From the NCBI GenBank assembly GCA_965198025.1, contig OZ240237.1:2294001-2358000 (forward strand): 64,000 nt of DNA, given 5' to 3'. Below are positions 18,804 to 27,180 of the stretch, one piece after another. The position numbers and the translations under genes are program-made. Position 1 is the stretch's first letter, and each line of letters begins with the position of its first letter. The notes beneath the pieces are model-generated. The model was not told where the DNA came from, ran no database searches, and was given only the letters and a program-made list of their open reading frames with translations. This DNA comes from CAYWWM01 sp965198025 (GTDB taxonomy: Bacteria; Acidobacteriota; Terriglobia; 2-12-FULL-54-10).

Positions 18804-20963
18804 TTACCTCGCCAGCGGGTCGGGCCGAACCTGGAATTTCACGACCTTGCTCAGCGTTCCTTTGCCGCCTTCGGCGTGGAACGGAGTGCGCGTTCCATAG
18901 GTCGTCCAGATGCCTCTCCCCTTCCATCCGCCGTCCGGGTCGTCGATCCGGCCATCCATCCCTTTGGTGTAGTACCCCAGCGGATAGGGAACCCGCAGGA
19001 CCGCCCACTCGCCGTCCACGAGGGCCAGCAGACCGCCGGCTTGGTTGCCGGTGGCGACCGGGACGTTTTCGCCCAGTCCGAGGGTGTCGAAAAGGTCCAC
19101 CCAACTGTAATAGCTGGATTCGGAGCTCCCGGATTCGGTCACGCCCTTGAGCTGTGGCCCGGGCATCGGATAGAGCGTCCATCCTTCAGGACAATGCTGG
19201 CCGGTGGCTTCTGGTCCGTTGAGCGGACCGGTGCATTTCCGCCGGTCGAAGCTTGCGAAATGCCCGCTTCCCACCGGTGCCCAGACAACACCGTCGGCAT
19301 CCACATCCATCCCGCGCGGCGAATACCCCCATACCTCGGCGCCATCGTTACCCCACGGCAGCTCGTAGACTTCCGTCAAGGCGGTGTGCGGAGGATTCGA
19401 ACCCGGATCGAGCCGGATCACCGCTCCCGGAAAACCGGTATCCGATCCCCAAATCGAGTCATCCGCCGGGCTCGGCATCACGCCGTAGAAGCCGCCCGGG
19501 AACCGCTTGTCCTTGTTGGGATCTGTGGGCTCGTCCCATTCTACCCATTCGTCCTGCTGGCCGTTGCCGTTAATGTCGAGAATGAACGGTGTCCAACCTT
19601 GGGATGCCTCTTCATCGCCTGTCTCGTCGTACATCTTCGTGTTCAGCCAGCCGGCCACTTGCCCGCCGCCGCTGGTCCACAGCGTGTGATTCTCATCTTC
19701 ATCGAAGAACAGGTGGTGCGTGCCGAAGCACGTGCGGATCAGCTTGAACTGGCCCGTCTCCGGATCGTACACGGCCAGGTGGCGGCCTGCCGCCTCCGTC
19801 GGGAACAGCTGGGCTGACGGGTGGTCGGACCCCTCTTTGCAGAATGCCGGATTGGGACGAGGACTAACTTTCGAGGTGAGCCACACGCGCCCCATATGAT
19901 CCATCATTGGATTGTGCGCGTTGACCTTGCTGTCCCAGATCAGTTCGTCTCCCCAGTAAATCGACGGCTGCGGCATCTCCCGTGCAGACGCAATGGGGGT
20001 CTCCACGTCGCGCAGCGGAATCGTTATCTGTGTCGCCGTGTGGCTGACCGGATCCAGGACGCTCAGGTTATCCGAGCTCAACTCATGCACTCCGTAGATG
20101 GGACCGTTCGAGTTAACGGTTGGATCCCGCTTGTCGGTCGAGACCTCATCGTGGAAGTACTCCGTCGGTCGCGCCCAGTCCCACTGCGTGATGACCAGGT
20201 TCCGTTCCACGCCTTGCGGCCGAGGCGGCGCCGATGGCAATTCGCCGTCTGCGATCCGGTCGGTCCAATTTGCATACACATCCAGCACGCGGGTCCCGAC
20301 ACGGCCGATTCGGCCCAGCATGGAATCTCCGGCTTGCCCGGAGCCCAGCCGCCTTCTCCACGCTTCCGATGAGTTGGCGAAAGTTCCCAGCTCTGGGGAA
20401 AGTTCCCGCGTCGCCTTGTTGCCAATCTGATGGCATCCCACGCACCCATCAGTCTTGATGCCGGCAATGAACTCCGACTGGCTTCTGATGTTGGGCGAGA
20501 TACCGTTGCCGCTCGGTCCCGTGCCTGGGAACTCGTGCTCGCCAGGTACCTCCATCAAAGCAAACCAATGGCTGGCGGGGTAATACTCCGCCGCCGCTTC
20601 GTTGCTCGGTGCGATCACCGCGGTCAGGTTGATGTTCCTGCCCGGACTGGACTGCACCTTCGGGGAATCCACCAGCCCGTATCCGCGCACCCACACTTCG
20701 TAGTTGCCATCCGGAAGGTCGGGCACCAGGTAGCGTCCCTCATCGTCCGTTACTACAATCTTGTTGAGCTTGGTCGGAAGGTCGGTCGTCTCCGCGATCA
20801 CCCAAACCCCTGCTTCCGGCCCTCGGGTACTGGTAACCACCCCGCCAATGTCATCGTTGTCAATGCGAACCCCTTGCTGGGCGCTGACTCGGGTCAGCAA
20901 GATGACCATCACGACAATCCCGGCCACCAGCAGCCCTGAGTACATGACTTTCCTTCTGCTCAT
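18804..20963 (-). CDS. Secreted carboxypeptidase-regulatory / heme c / Vgb-like propeller protein
   Basis: A 719-residue exported protein. After a membrane-spanning signal (about 8-28) comes a carboxypeptidase-regulatory beta-sandwich (about 33-110, with VTDDEGRYLVPDLPDGNYEV). A single CxxCH heme site, CVGCH, follows in the next 100 residues, then a propeller like streptogramin lyase Vgb/SMP-30, with PRGMDVDADGVVWAPVG and VYDPETGQFKLIRT segments. An acidic stretch DINGNGQQDEW may bind calcium. A paralog with the same domain order lies at 53624. It is the third gene of a minus-strand run after an amidohydrolase and an MBL-fold protein. An exported redox or lyase role is plausible, but the substrate is unknown. 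Confidence 0.8.
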   Translation of the reverse strand: MSRRKVMYSGLLVAGIVVMVILLTRVSAQQGVRIDNDDIGGVVTSTRGPEAGVWVIAETTDLPTKLNKIVVTDDEGRYLVPDLPDGNYEVWVRGYGLVDSPKVQSSPGRNINLTAVIAPSNEAAAEYYPASHWFALMEVPGEHEFPGTGPSGNGISPNIRSQSEFIAGIKTDGCVGCHQIGNKATRELSPELGTFANSSEAWRRRLGSGQAGDSMLGRIGRVGTRVLDVYANWTDRIADGELPSAPPRPQGVERNLVITQWDWARPTEYFHDEVSTDKRDPTVNSNGPIYGVHELSSDNLSVLDPVSHTATQITIPLRDVETPIASAREMPQPSIYWGDELIWDSKVNAHNPMMDHMGRVWLTSKVSPRPNPAFCKEGSDHPSAQLFPTEAAGRHLAVYDPETGQFKLIRTCFGTHHLFFDEDENHTLWTSGGGQVAGWLNTKMYDETGDEEASQGWTPFILDINGNGQQDEWVEWDEPTDPNKDKRFPGGFYGVMPSPADDSIWGSDTGFPGAVIRLDPGSNPPHTALTEVYELPWGNDGAEVWGYSPRGMDVDADGVVWAPVGSGHFASFDRRKCTGPLNGPEATGQHCPEGWTLYPMPGPQLKGVTESGSSESSYYSWVDLFDTLGLGENVPVATGNQAGGLLALVDGEWAVLRVPYPLGYYTKGMDGRIDDPDGGWKGRGIWTTYGTRTPFHAEGGKGTLSKVVKFQVRPDPLAR

Positions 20964-21239
20964 TTTTTCGCTCCTTTGTATTTGGTCGCATCGGACCGGC
21001 TCCGCCATGGGCTCGGTCCCGCTGACAACCTATGGTCTATTGCAGCCTCTGCGGTGGCGCCTGAACTTCTCGGCATCCCTTTCAACTCTCAATCGTAGTG
21101 ACGCCCTCTGCCCACAATTTTGCAACACTTTCCGGCGCCAGCACAAGTGCTAAAAATTCGACCCGAACGACCATGCCTGACTGCAGCAACCGGGCCACAC
21201 GACCTCGGGTTCCACGGACGGGCAAGGTAAACTGAGCGT

Positions 21240-22148
21240 TTACTGCAACTGCCCCTTCAATTCCTGATAGATCCGCCGCACGGCCACGTCCTTCTGCGCC
21301 GGATATCCCCGCAAGCCTTCGTACTCCGGAAACTGGATTGCGGCCACGGCCTGCTCTACCGTCGCCCCGCGCGCGATCTCCCTCTGGACGGCGTCCCGAG
21401 TGGCGATCAATCTCTGCTTGGCGCGCCGCAGTCCCTCCCGCGTCTCGCGCGGGTTTGCCGGCATCGCTCCGTGCCCGGGCACGAAAATGTCGGCGTCGAG
21501 CGCCTCGATCTTTTCGAGCGTCTCGATCCAGGAAACGCCGTACCCGTCAGCCATGAACGGATATTCCTCGTGGAAGTACAACTCGCTCACGTAGGCGATC
21601 CGGTCCTCCGGGACGAAGACCAGGCTGTCCCCTCCCGTATGCCCCTTGCCGAGATACAGAACCTGCACTTCCTTGCCGCCCAGGTAAATGGTCATCTTCT
21701 CGCGAAACGTTTGCGTCGGCATCCTGGCCCTTTGTTCCTCGGCGGAAACGTTTTCGTTCTGCATCAGAGCGAGCAAGTCCATCCGGTAGCGCTCCGAGCC
21801 GATCTTCGTCACGTCGTCATACGCCACGTTTCCCCTGGAGTAATTGTTGTGGAACGTCGAAGACACCAGGTACCGCACGGGCTGCCCAAGCTGGCTGCGG
21901 ATCATCTCTCGTTGCCGCCGCCCCATGCTTTCCGGCGCGATTGCATCCACCACGAGCGCTCCCTCGTTCGTCACCATCACTCCGCTGTTGAACCGCCCGC
22001 CTATGAAAACGTAGTGCCCCGGCGCGAGCTCCCGCAACGTGGCCTCCGGTGTTTCCTGTGCCGCCGGTGCGGGACTTTGTCCAGCCTGCGTGCACCCTGC
22101 CCAGACCCCGCCTGCCGTCAGTAGCAACGCAATCCCAAATCTCCGCAT
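21240..22148 (-). CDS. MBL-fold lipoprotein with altered metal-binding motif
   Basis: A 302-residue metallo-beta-lactamase-fold protein with a lipoprotein signal: the lipobox VWAGC puts the lipidated cysteine at residue 19. The fold is recognisable from GALVVDA, GKGHTGGDSLVFVPEDR and PGHGAMPANP. The usual zinc motif HxHxDH is replaced by STFHNNYSRGN, and the usual TGDL aspartate region reads VSELYF. Only some of the expected ligands are left, so either metal binding differs or the protein is not a zinc hydrolase. It sits between the amidohydrolase and the heme-c/propeller gene on the same strand. The ATG at 22148 is preceded by AGGAGG. Confidence 0.82.
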   Translation of the reverse strand: MRRFGIALLLTAGGVWAGCTQAGQSPAPAAQETPEATLRELAPGHYVFIGGRFNSGVMVTNEGALVVDAIAPESMGRRQREMIRSQLGQPVRYLVSSTFHNNYSRGNVAYDDVTKIGSERYRMDLLALMQNENVSAEEQRARMPTQTFREKMTIYLGGKEVQVLYLGKGHTGGDSLVFVPEDRIAYVSELYFHEEYPFMADGYGVSWIETLEKIEALDADIFVPGHGAMPANPRETREGLRRAKQRLIATRDAVQREIARGATVEQAVAAIQFPEYEGLRGYPAQKDVAVRRIYQELKGQLQ

Positions 22149-22212
22149 CACAGGTTCCTCCTGATTTGTGACATCGCGTCCGAGCGCCCGTCCAGAGCAT
22201 AGTCGAGGACAA

Positions 22213-22234
22213 AACGACATATCGATGTCGTTTG
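22213..22234. repeat. Palindrome with 9-bp AAACGACAT arms
   Basis: Arms AAACGACAT and ATGTCGTTT are separated by ATCG. The same palindrome, with loop ATTG and arms extended to 11 bases, recurs at 25364-25389. It is intergenic here, between the amidohydrolase and the MBL-fold gene. Confidence 0.7.
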
Positions 22235-22296
22235 GACCAGGGACCGGCACTTCTCTGCTCACCGCTTGCAGCTCACACTCACGATCCCGCAGGGAC

Positions 22297-24225
22297 CTAC
22301 CATTGCCCCGCCGGCCCCAGCTCCACCATCGCTCCGGCCGGCTCCATGCCTGCCTCCTGCGCCAGCGAAGGCACGAGGTGAATCACCTTTCCTCCTACCA
22401 CCGTCATCAGCACACGGGTATCGGCGATCTCTTCCACCGGCACCGTCAGGTAGTCCCGGTCGAGCACCAGGAAGTCGGCCCACTTGCCCGGTTCGAGCGA
22501 TCCCAGCGCGTTCTCCCGCAGCAGGTAGTACGCACCCCAGATGGTTGCAATCTTGAGCGCCGTCTGCCGGTCTACGGCTTGGTCGGAGGCATAGACCTTC
22601 CCGTCCCACGCCCGTCGTGTGATGAGCGGCGCCAGGCTCCCCGAGAAAATATCCAGGTCCGTCGTCGGCAGCGCCCGGTCGACTTCCAGGGTCGTATGGA
22701 TGCCCGCCTCCACCAGCCGCTTCTTCGGAACCACCCAGCTCGCGGCTCGCTCGCCGTAGATTTCGAACACCGCCGGAGACGACTGCGCTACTTCAAAGCC
22801 GTCACCGCTTGCCAGAATTCCGAGCTGCTGCAGCACAGGAATCTGGTCCGGCCGCGGCCACATCACGCCGTGGTCCAAGCCGTGTCGCTTGGCGCGAATC
22901 TGTTCATCGGTCATTCCGGCGTCCCGGCTGGCCTGCACGATGATGTTCAGAATATTGTCGATGTCCTCGTCTCCCACCGTGTGCAGGTTCACGAACCGGC
23001 CCCCGGCATGGATGTAGTCGTAGAGCAGTTGGGCGTTCGCCGATCCCGGCGAGTACAGGCACGCCCGCCTTCGTGCCGCGATCATCTGGTCGTCGTCGGC
23101 TGCCAACCGCGAATTCGGCAGCGGCTGCGCCTGCGTGCACTGGCCTCCGATGGCGATGATCCCGCCGCCGTTCCACAGATAATCGGACCCAACACCCGTG
23201 CGCGTCACCAAGTCCGTCATCATCATCGGATCGGCAAAGAAGTAGTCCGGCCGCCAGTTCCACGTCCACATGTTCCGCACCGGCATCTCGCCCCGCTCGT
23301 CCAGTTCCCGGAACACCCGCAGGTTCGACGGCGCGTAGAGGTTCGACGCGAAGGAAGTCATCCCGTAGCCGGCCCACCATTCCAGTCCCAGCCGTTCGAT
23401 TTCCCGCAACTGCTCCGGCCGGTCCCGCATCAACACATCCTGGAACATCCACCGCATCGGCGTCTGGAAGGGAAACCCCGAGACGTACACGTTCGCCCCG
23501 CCTTCCGCGAACGGATTGATGTCCGTCGTCGGAAACACCTCACGCGATTGCTCGATTGCTTTCTGATTCATTACCACCGATATGAAGACATCGCGTAGCA
23601 GCACCGGGTTATCAGGGGCCATCGTGTCGAGTTGCTGCTTGGTGATCCTTTCGCCGTCAAGCACGTCGTAGACCCCCTGCACCAGCCCGCCCCGTCCGAA
23701 GTTGCCGTTTCCCCGCGGCGCGTACTCGTAATTGCGCCCGAGCGTGAAGACGAAATAGATCCACTGCCCCGGTCTTGCCTGCCGCACCGCATCCGCCAGC
23801 GCGCCTGGGAAAGCCTGCAGGTTTTCGTCCGGGCTTCCGTCCATCACTCGTATGATGACTTCGTCTTGCGACAGCACATGATTCAGAATCTGCGGAGTGA
23901 CGGCTGTCCAGTCCCACGGGTGTTCGTGCGTCAGGATCACCCCGGGGATCACCGTTCTCCCCCCCAGGTCAATCTCTCGCGTCCCCTCCCCCGCCATCGG
24001 CCGGATCGTCGCATTCGTACCCACGTGCAGCACCTTCCCGTCCCGCATGTGCATGGCTTCGGCCACCGTTCCCAGGTTCTCCGTAAACCCGTGGTCGTCT
24101 ACGGTCACGATCTTACCGTTGTAGAGGATCATGTCTTGCGGGGCTTGCTGCGCCACTCCTGTGGCCGCTCCTGAAACCGCCAAACCCCATAGAATGAATG
24201 CTGGAACCCACCGTCGGTTCTTCAT
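22297..24225 (-). CDS. Secreted YtcJ-like amidohydrolase
   Basis: A 642-residue metal-dependent amidohydrolase of the TIM-barrel superfamily with a signal peptide (1-25, ending TGVAQ). The opening YNGKIVTVDD and the HxH in LTHEHPWDW mark the start of the barrel. Further ligands are offered by NLHTVGDEDID and RHGLDHGVMWPRPDQ, and by an aspartate in LEVDRALPTTD. The C-terminal composite domain ends with GSLEPGKWADFLVLD. It is much longer than most intracellular YtcJ proteins and is exported. A paralog is at 56946. It probably hydrolyses an amide or similar bond in the periplasm, but the substrate cannot be read. The ATG at 24225 is supported by GGGGGA upstream. Confidence 0.85.
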   Translation of the reverse strand: MKNRRWVPAFILWGLAVSGAATGVAQQAPQDMILYNGKIVTVDDHGFTENLGTVAEAMHMRDGKVLHVGTNATIRPMAGEGTREIDLGGRTVIPGVILTHEHPWDWTAVTPQILNHVLSQDEVIIRVMDGSPDENLQAFPGALADAVRQARPGQWIYFVFTLGRNYEYAPRGNGNFGRGGLVQGVYDVLDGERITKQQLDTMAPDNPVLLRDVFISVVMNQKAIEQSREVFPTTDINPFAEGGANVYVSGFPFQTPMRWMFQDVLMRDRPEQLREIERLGLEWWAGYGMTSFASNLYAPSNLRVFRELDERGEMPVRNMWTWNWRPDYFFADPMMMTDLVTRTGVGSDYLWNGGGIIAIGGQCTQAQPLPNSRLAADDDQMIAARRRACLYSPGSANAQLLYDYIHAGGRFVNLHTVGDEDIDNILNIIVQASRDAGMTDEQIRAKRHGLDHGVMWPRPDQIPVLQQLGILASGDGFEVAQSSPAVFEIYGERAASWVVPKKRLVEAGIHTTLEVDRALPTTDLDIFSGSLAPLITRRAWDGKVYASDQAVDRQTALKIATIWGAYYLLRENALGSLEPGKWADFLVLDRDYLTVPVEEIADTRVLMTVVGGKVIHLVPSLAQEAGMEPAGAMVELGPAGQW

Positions 24226-24303
24226 CGTATTCCCCCTGGCGTAGTTCTCCCGATTCCGTCCCCGTAGTATATCGCTTTTCCGTGCTGCGGCCACACTCCG
24301 CTT

Positions 24304-24343
24304 CCGTGTCATCCCGTTGCGCGGGACGAAACGTTGATGCCGT
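24304..24343. repeat. Degenerate copy of the GTGTCATCCCG intergenic element
   Basis: The bases CGTGTCATCCCG, then GGACGAAACG and TTGATGCCG, follow the order of the element at 25347-25389 but with the palindrome eroded. It lies in the 314-base gap between the amidohydrolase and mglA. The only other thing noticed in that gap is a possible extended -10, TGGTATAAG near 24477, about 60 bases upstream of mglA. Confidence 0.45.
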
Positions 24344-24539
24344 CTCTGACACGGAACGCCATTCGAGGGCGTTTCACCTGCTCTACCTGCGGCCTCCGGT
24401 CTGCAAGCGAGCCTGCCGATACCATTTCCTCGGAACGGACCTTCTCGTTCCTGATTCCCTATTCCCTGTTCCCTGTGGTATAAGCGAAGGTTGCCGCCGG
24501 CAGGTGAGCCGCGTGTATTTCTGACGTTCGGGGGATTCC

Positions 24540-25169
24540 TTGTGCTGGATCAGTTTTGCCGCGAAGGAGATTAGCTGCAAGCTCGTGTACTACGGGGCAG
24601 GACTCGGCGGAAAAACCACCAATCTCCTAAAGCTCTGTGAAATGTCCCCTCACAAGGGACCCGGCGAAGGCCCCGGCAAGGGAAAGAGCCTTTCGCTCGC
24701 CCCCGAAACCGGCAGTACGCCCTCTTTTGATTTCCTTCCCCTCGATTTCGGGACCGTGCGCGGATTCAAGACTCGCTTTCACCTCTACACCGTCCCCGGT
24801 CAGGTCTTCCATGACGCCAGCCGCAAGCGCATTCTCCGGGGCGTCGACGGTGTCGTTTTTGTCGCCGACTCCCAGGCCGAACGCATGGACGCCAACCTGG
24901 AGAGCATCGAGAACCTCGAGGCGAACCTGCAGGAACACGGCTACGACCTGATGCCCCTCCCCTACGTCCTCCAGCTTAACAAGCGCGACCTGCCCAACGT
25001 CCTCTCCGTGGAGCAGCTCACCAAGGAACTGCGCCGCAAGAACGAACCCGTCATCGAGGCCGTCGCCTCCAAGGGCATCGGCATCTTCGAGACCCTCCAG
25101 GAGGTTTCCCGCCTCGTCCTCGCCGAGCTGGGCAGCCTCAGCCTGCCGTGTCATCCCGAGGAGTCCTGA
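24540..25169 (+). CDS. mglA: MglA-type Ras-like GTPase
   Basis: A 209-residue small GTPase of the MglA family, the polarity switch of gliding and twitching bacteria. The P-loop is GAGLGGKTTN; the second motif is TVPGQ, with the threonine typical of MglA in place of the Ras aspartate; the guanine-specificity motif is NKRD. A Gly/Lys/Pro-rich insert, HKGPGEGPGKGK, lies before switch I. The start is a TTG at 24540 behind GGGGGA, which gives the expected N-terminus reading into FAAKEISCKLVYYG. No mglB, romR or pilus gene is nearby. The last residues, PCHPEES, are read from an intergenic repeat that begins inside the gene. Confidence 0.9.
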   Translation: MCWISFAAKEISCKLVYYGAGLGGKTTNLLKLCEMSPHKGPGEGPGKGKSLSLAPETGSTPSFDFLPLDFGTVRGFKTRFHLYTVPGQVFHDASRKRILRGVDGVVFVADSQAERMDANLESIENLEANLQEHGYDLMPLPYVLQLNKRDLPNVLSVEQLTKELRRKNEPVIEAVASKGIGIFETLQEVSRLVLAELGSLSLPCHPEES

Positions 25170-25285
25170 CCGAAGGCGAAGGGCGACGAGGGATCTGCTC
25201 TTCGCCTGTCCTGATGCAGCGACAGCAGTAGCGACAGGCCTCCAGGCCTGTCCCCTCGAGCACAGGTCCGCCAGGGCCTGTGCTC
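25145..25285. repeat. REP-like intergenic element, copy 1
   Basis: Starts with GCCGTGTCATCCCGAG inside the 3' end of mglA, continues with a 34-base unit (25175-25208) identical to 25400-25433, then has the palindrome GACAGGCCT-CC-AGGCCTGTC (25233-25252) and a second hairpin with arms GAGCACAGG/CCTGTGCTC (25258-25285). The composition and order match the element at 25347 and partly those at 26370 and 40588. Confidence 0.75.
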
Positions 25286-25346
25286 CAAAGCCAGCTGCTT
25301 CCGCCATCGCTTTGCATTCCAGCAGAAAGTAAAGCAGCCCCAACCC

Positions 25347-25464
25347 GCCGTGTCATCCCGAGACGAAACGACATATTGATGTCGTTTCGCCGAGCCGTAG
25401 GCGAAGGGCGACGAGGGATCTGCTCTTCGCCTGCCTTGGAGTAGCGACAGGCCTCCGGCCTGTC
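25347..25464. repeat. REP-like intergenic element, copy 2
   Basis: Shares GCCGTGTCATCCCGAG with copy 1. It then has the palindrome CGAAACGACAT-ATTG-ATGTCGTTTCG (25364-25389), the 34-base unit identical to copy 1 (25400-25433), and the palindrome GACAGGCC-TCC-GGCCTGTC (25446-25464). Confidence 0.75.
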
Positions 25465-25466
25465 CC

Positions 25467-25944
25467 CTATGTTATAGCCGTTGATGAAAAGCCCGATGTC
25501 GAGCGCGCGCTGTGTCTCCACAGCAGCAGCGAAGCTGCCGCACGACGGTGAAGCGGTTCTGCTCGAAGCTGCAGATGAGGCATTCCAAACCGCATTCGGA
25601 GGTGTCCGTTCTCTTTGCCATTAGTGCATTCGCCCTCAATCGAAACCTCTATGTACTGCCCCGGCTTGATCCGTTTCACAACAGAACTGGCGTCAACGCG
25701 TCGTTCAATGCGCGGCCATGATGCGGCCAGCAATACCATGATCGCCAGTTGTCGGCCGGCGAGGTTCTGGATGTCGGAGATTCTGATCCGTCGTTACCAG
25801 GATCTGGTAACCATCCGCTCGGCGCGGTCGAGCAACGCACCTGCCAAGACCCGACCAGCCCCGCTCGAAGGTGGTGTCACCTCGTGTCCGGCCAGATGCC
25901 TGCGCAAGGGCACCGGCACGCCTTTGATCGAACAGTATTCTCAA
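25467..25944 (-). pseudogene. Decayed DUF5615 PIN-like toxin
   Basis: On the minus strand, frames reading RILFDQ, GVPVPLRRHLAGHEV, FERGWSGLG, ADGYQILVTTDQNLR, and AGRQLAIMVLLAASWPRI then KPGQYIEV join into one DUF5615 protein. That family is a PIN-like ribonuclease toxin. Joining them needs indels near 25928, 25875, 25842, 25815 and 25766. The start is a TTG at 25942-25944 that overlaps the antitoxin's TGA, as in intact pairs. The 3' limit is uncertain: the last frame runs to 25467, longer than usual. No functional protein can be made from this sequence as given. Confidence 0.65.
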
Positions 25945-26164
25945 GCCATCGTTTCCTTCAGATCCCGGGTCTCGTGATCGAGAACGCTTTCGACCTGCAA
26001 GCGTTCCACTCCGGGGAACCAATCCAGGAACTGGTCGATACTGGCGCCGTCCCGAGGTTCTCGAAAAGCGTCGCCACGGGCACTCGCGTGCCGGAAAACA
26101 CCCAGGCTCCGCTGACCTTCTCGGGGTCCCGTTCGACGGCGGGACAGGACTGCCAGGTGCTCAC
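25941..26164 (-). pseudogene. DUF433 antitoxin with one frameshift
   Basis: A GTG at 26164 behind a perfect AAGGAGGTGACC ribosome binding site opens CPAVERDPEKVSGAWVF and then GTRVPVATLFENL, a DUF433 protein. One base is missing near 26052: reading CTC-CGG instead of CTCGGG restores DGASIDQFLDWFPGVERLQ, then HETRDLKETMA and TGA at 25941. DUF433 proteins are antitoxins paired with DUF5615 toxins, and the toxin remnant follows directly. Apart from that one base the antitoxin is complete, so a sequencing error is possible here. Confidence 0.68.
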
Positions 26165-26369
26165 AGGGTCACCTCCTTCAGGGCGTCTGGTTCTCCAGAT
26201 TCAACTCCGCGTCAGCATCGATTGTATCCTCCACGTCCTTTTTCGCAAAAGGAACTCCGGGCGCAAGAAACTACATTCGTATTCCGGAAGCAAAGGGCAA
26301 TTCTTCAGGATGCCTTTTTTGGAGCTGAGCGGTGGCTCTCAGCAAACGGAAGGCAATGGACCTCGCCGT

Positions 26370-26525
26370 AGCGAGCGCAGCGACGAGGGATCTGCTCTTC
26401 GCCTGTCTGCCAGTAGCGGCAGCCCCCTTGGGGCGCGGGTATCCTGCCCGCCCCCATCGTGCAGGCCCCCGGCCTGCACTGATTTCTGCCCCCGGCAGCG
26501 ACAGTAGCGCCAGCTTGCCGGCTTT
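26370..26525. repeat. REP-like intergenic element, copy 3
   Basis: Contains CGACGAGGGATCTGCTC and TTCGCCTG as in copies 1 and 2, followed by a different set of G/C-rich short inverted repeats (CAGCCCCCTTGGGG; GCAGGCCCCCGGCCTGC). It lies between the toxin-antitoxin remnant and the J-domain remnant. Confidence 0.6.
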
Positions 26526-26619
26526 GTGAAATCGCTTCGCGGGTTCTTGCCCCTTCAACTATAATAAGTAACCGAACATCCCACAGCGCGTAGAGTTGTC
26601 TGAGAGGCGGCGGCATACC

Positions 26620-27180
26620 ATGACAAGAGAGCAGGCCCTCGCGTTGGAGCTTCACGACGGCGCATCCTTCCGGGAGATCAAGCAGGCATACCGCGATCTA
26701 GCATTGGTTTGGCATCCTGATCGGTTTGCATAACACAGTTGCAGGAAAAGGCGTCTGTGGAGGTTTAAAGAGATCAACACCGCATATGCTTTGCTTCAAT
26801 CGTGCGATACGAACCTTCAAGGGCTCATGAACCGAGGGCAAAGCACACCGAGGCCAAGCACGGTGCATCTGGAACAGAGCAATCCGGAACACAGAGACAG
26901 AGAAGCCGAACAAAGAATCATAGTACCGCTACGTCGTCTGCCGAACACTCAGATGTCTCAGTTCTCGAAGGCAATCGGCCCGTCGACCTTTGTCCGCGCT
27001 TGGGTTGGATTTGCTGGCCTGCTCTTTCTTGCGGTGATTGCAGGGTTGCTGAATGAGCGCACAGTCCCCAATCGACAGATGGCTGCCCATCAAGCAGGAA
27101 ACGGGCCGTCCAAGTGTCCCCATCGGTGCAACTGGCGGAAACAACCACACTGGAAGCAGGCGCAGAAAGCGATCGACTGA
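26620..27180 (+). pseudogene. Decayed J-domain (DnaJ-like) membrane protein gene
   Basis: ATG 26620 opens a J-domain, with FREIKQAYRDLALVWHPDRF including the HPD motif, and then stops at TAA 26731. The next frame reads ITQLQEKASVE, and the third, FKEINTAYALLQSC, resumes at about 26770 and runs to 27180. Together these give helices II-IV of a J-domain and a C-terminal part with one membrane helix (WVGFAGLLFLAVIAGLL). Two frameshifts interrupt it. It would be a membrane-tethered co-chaperone of unknown partner. The remaining 27181-28380 holds no gene I can support; a tiny frame at 28047-28169 could encode a 40-residue hydrophobic peptide. Confidence 0.6.

Noticed and set aside
24627..25343. 238-residue minus-strand frame over mglA and the first repeat
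   Set aside because: Mirror of mglA codons, and it runs into the repeat element.
25145..26525. CRISPR array
   Set aside because: The repeats are palindromic, of different lengths and not regularly spaced; there are no cas genes.
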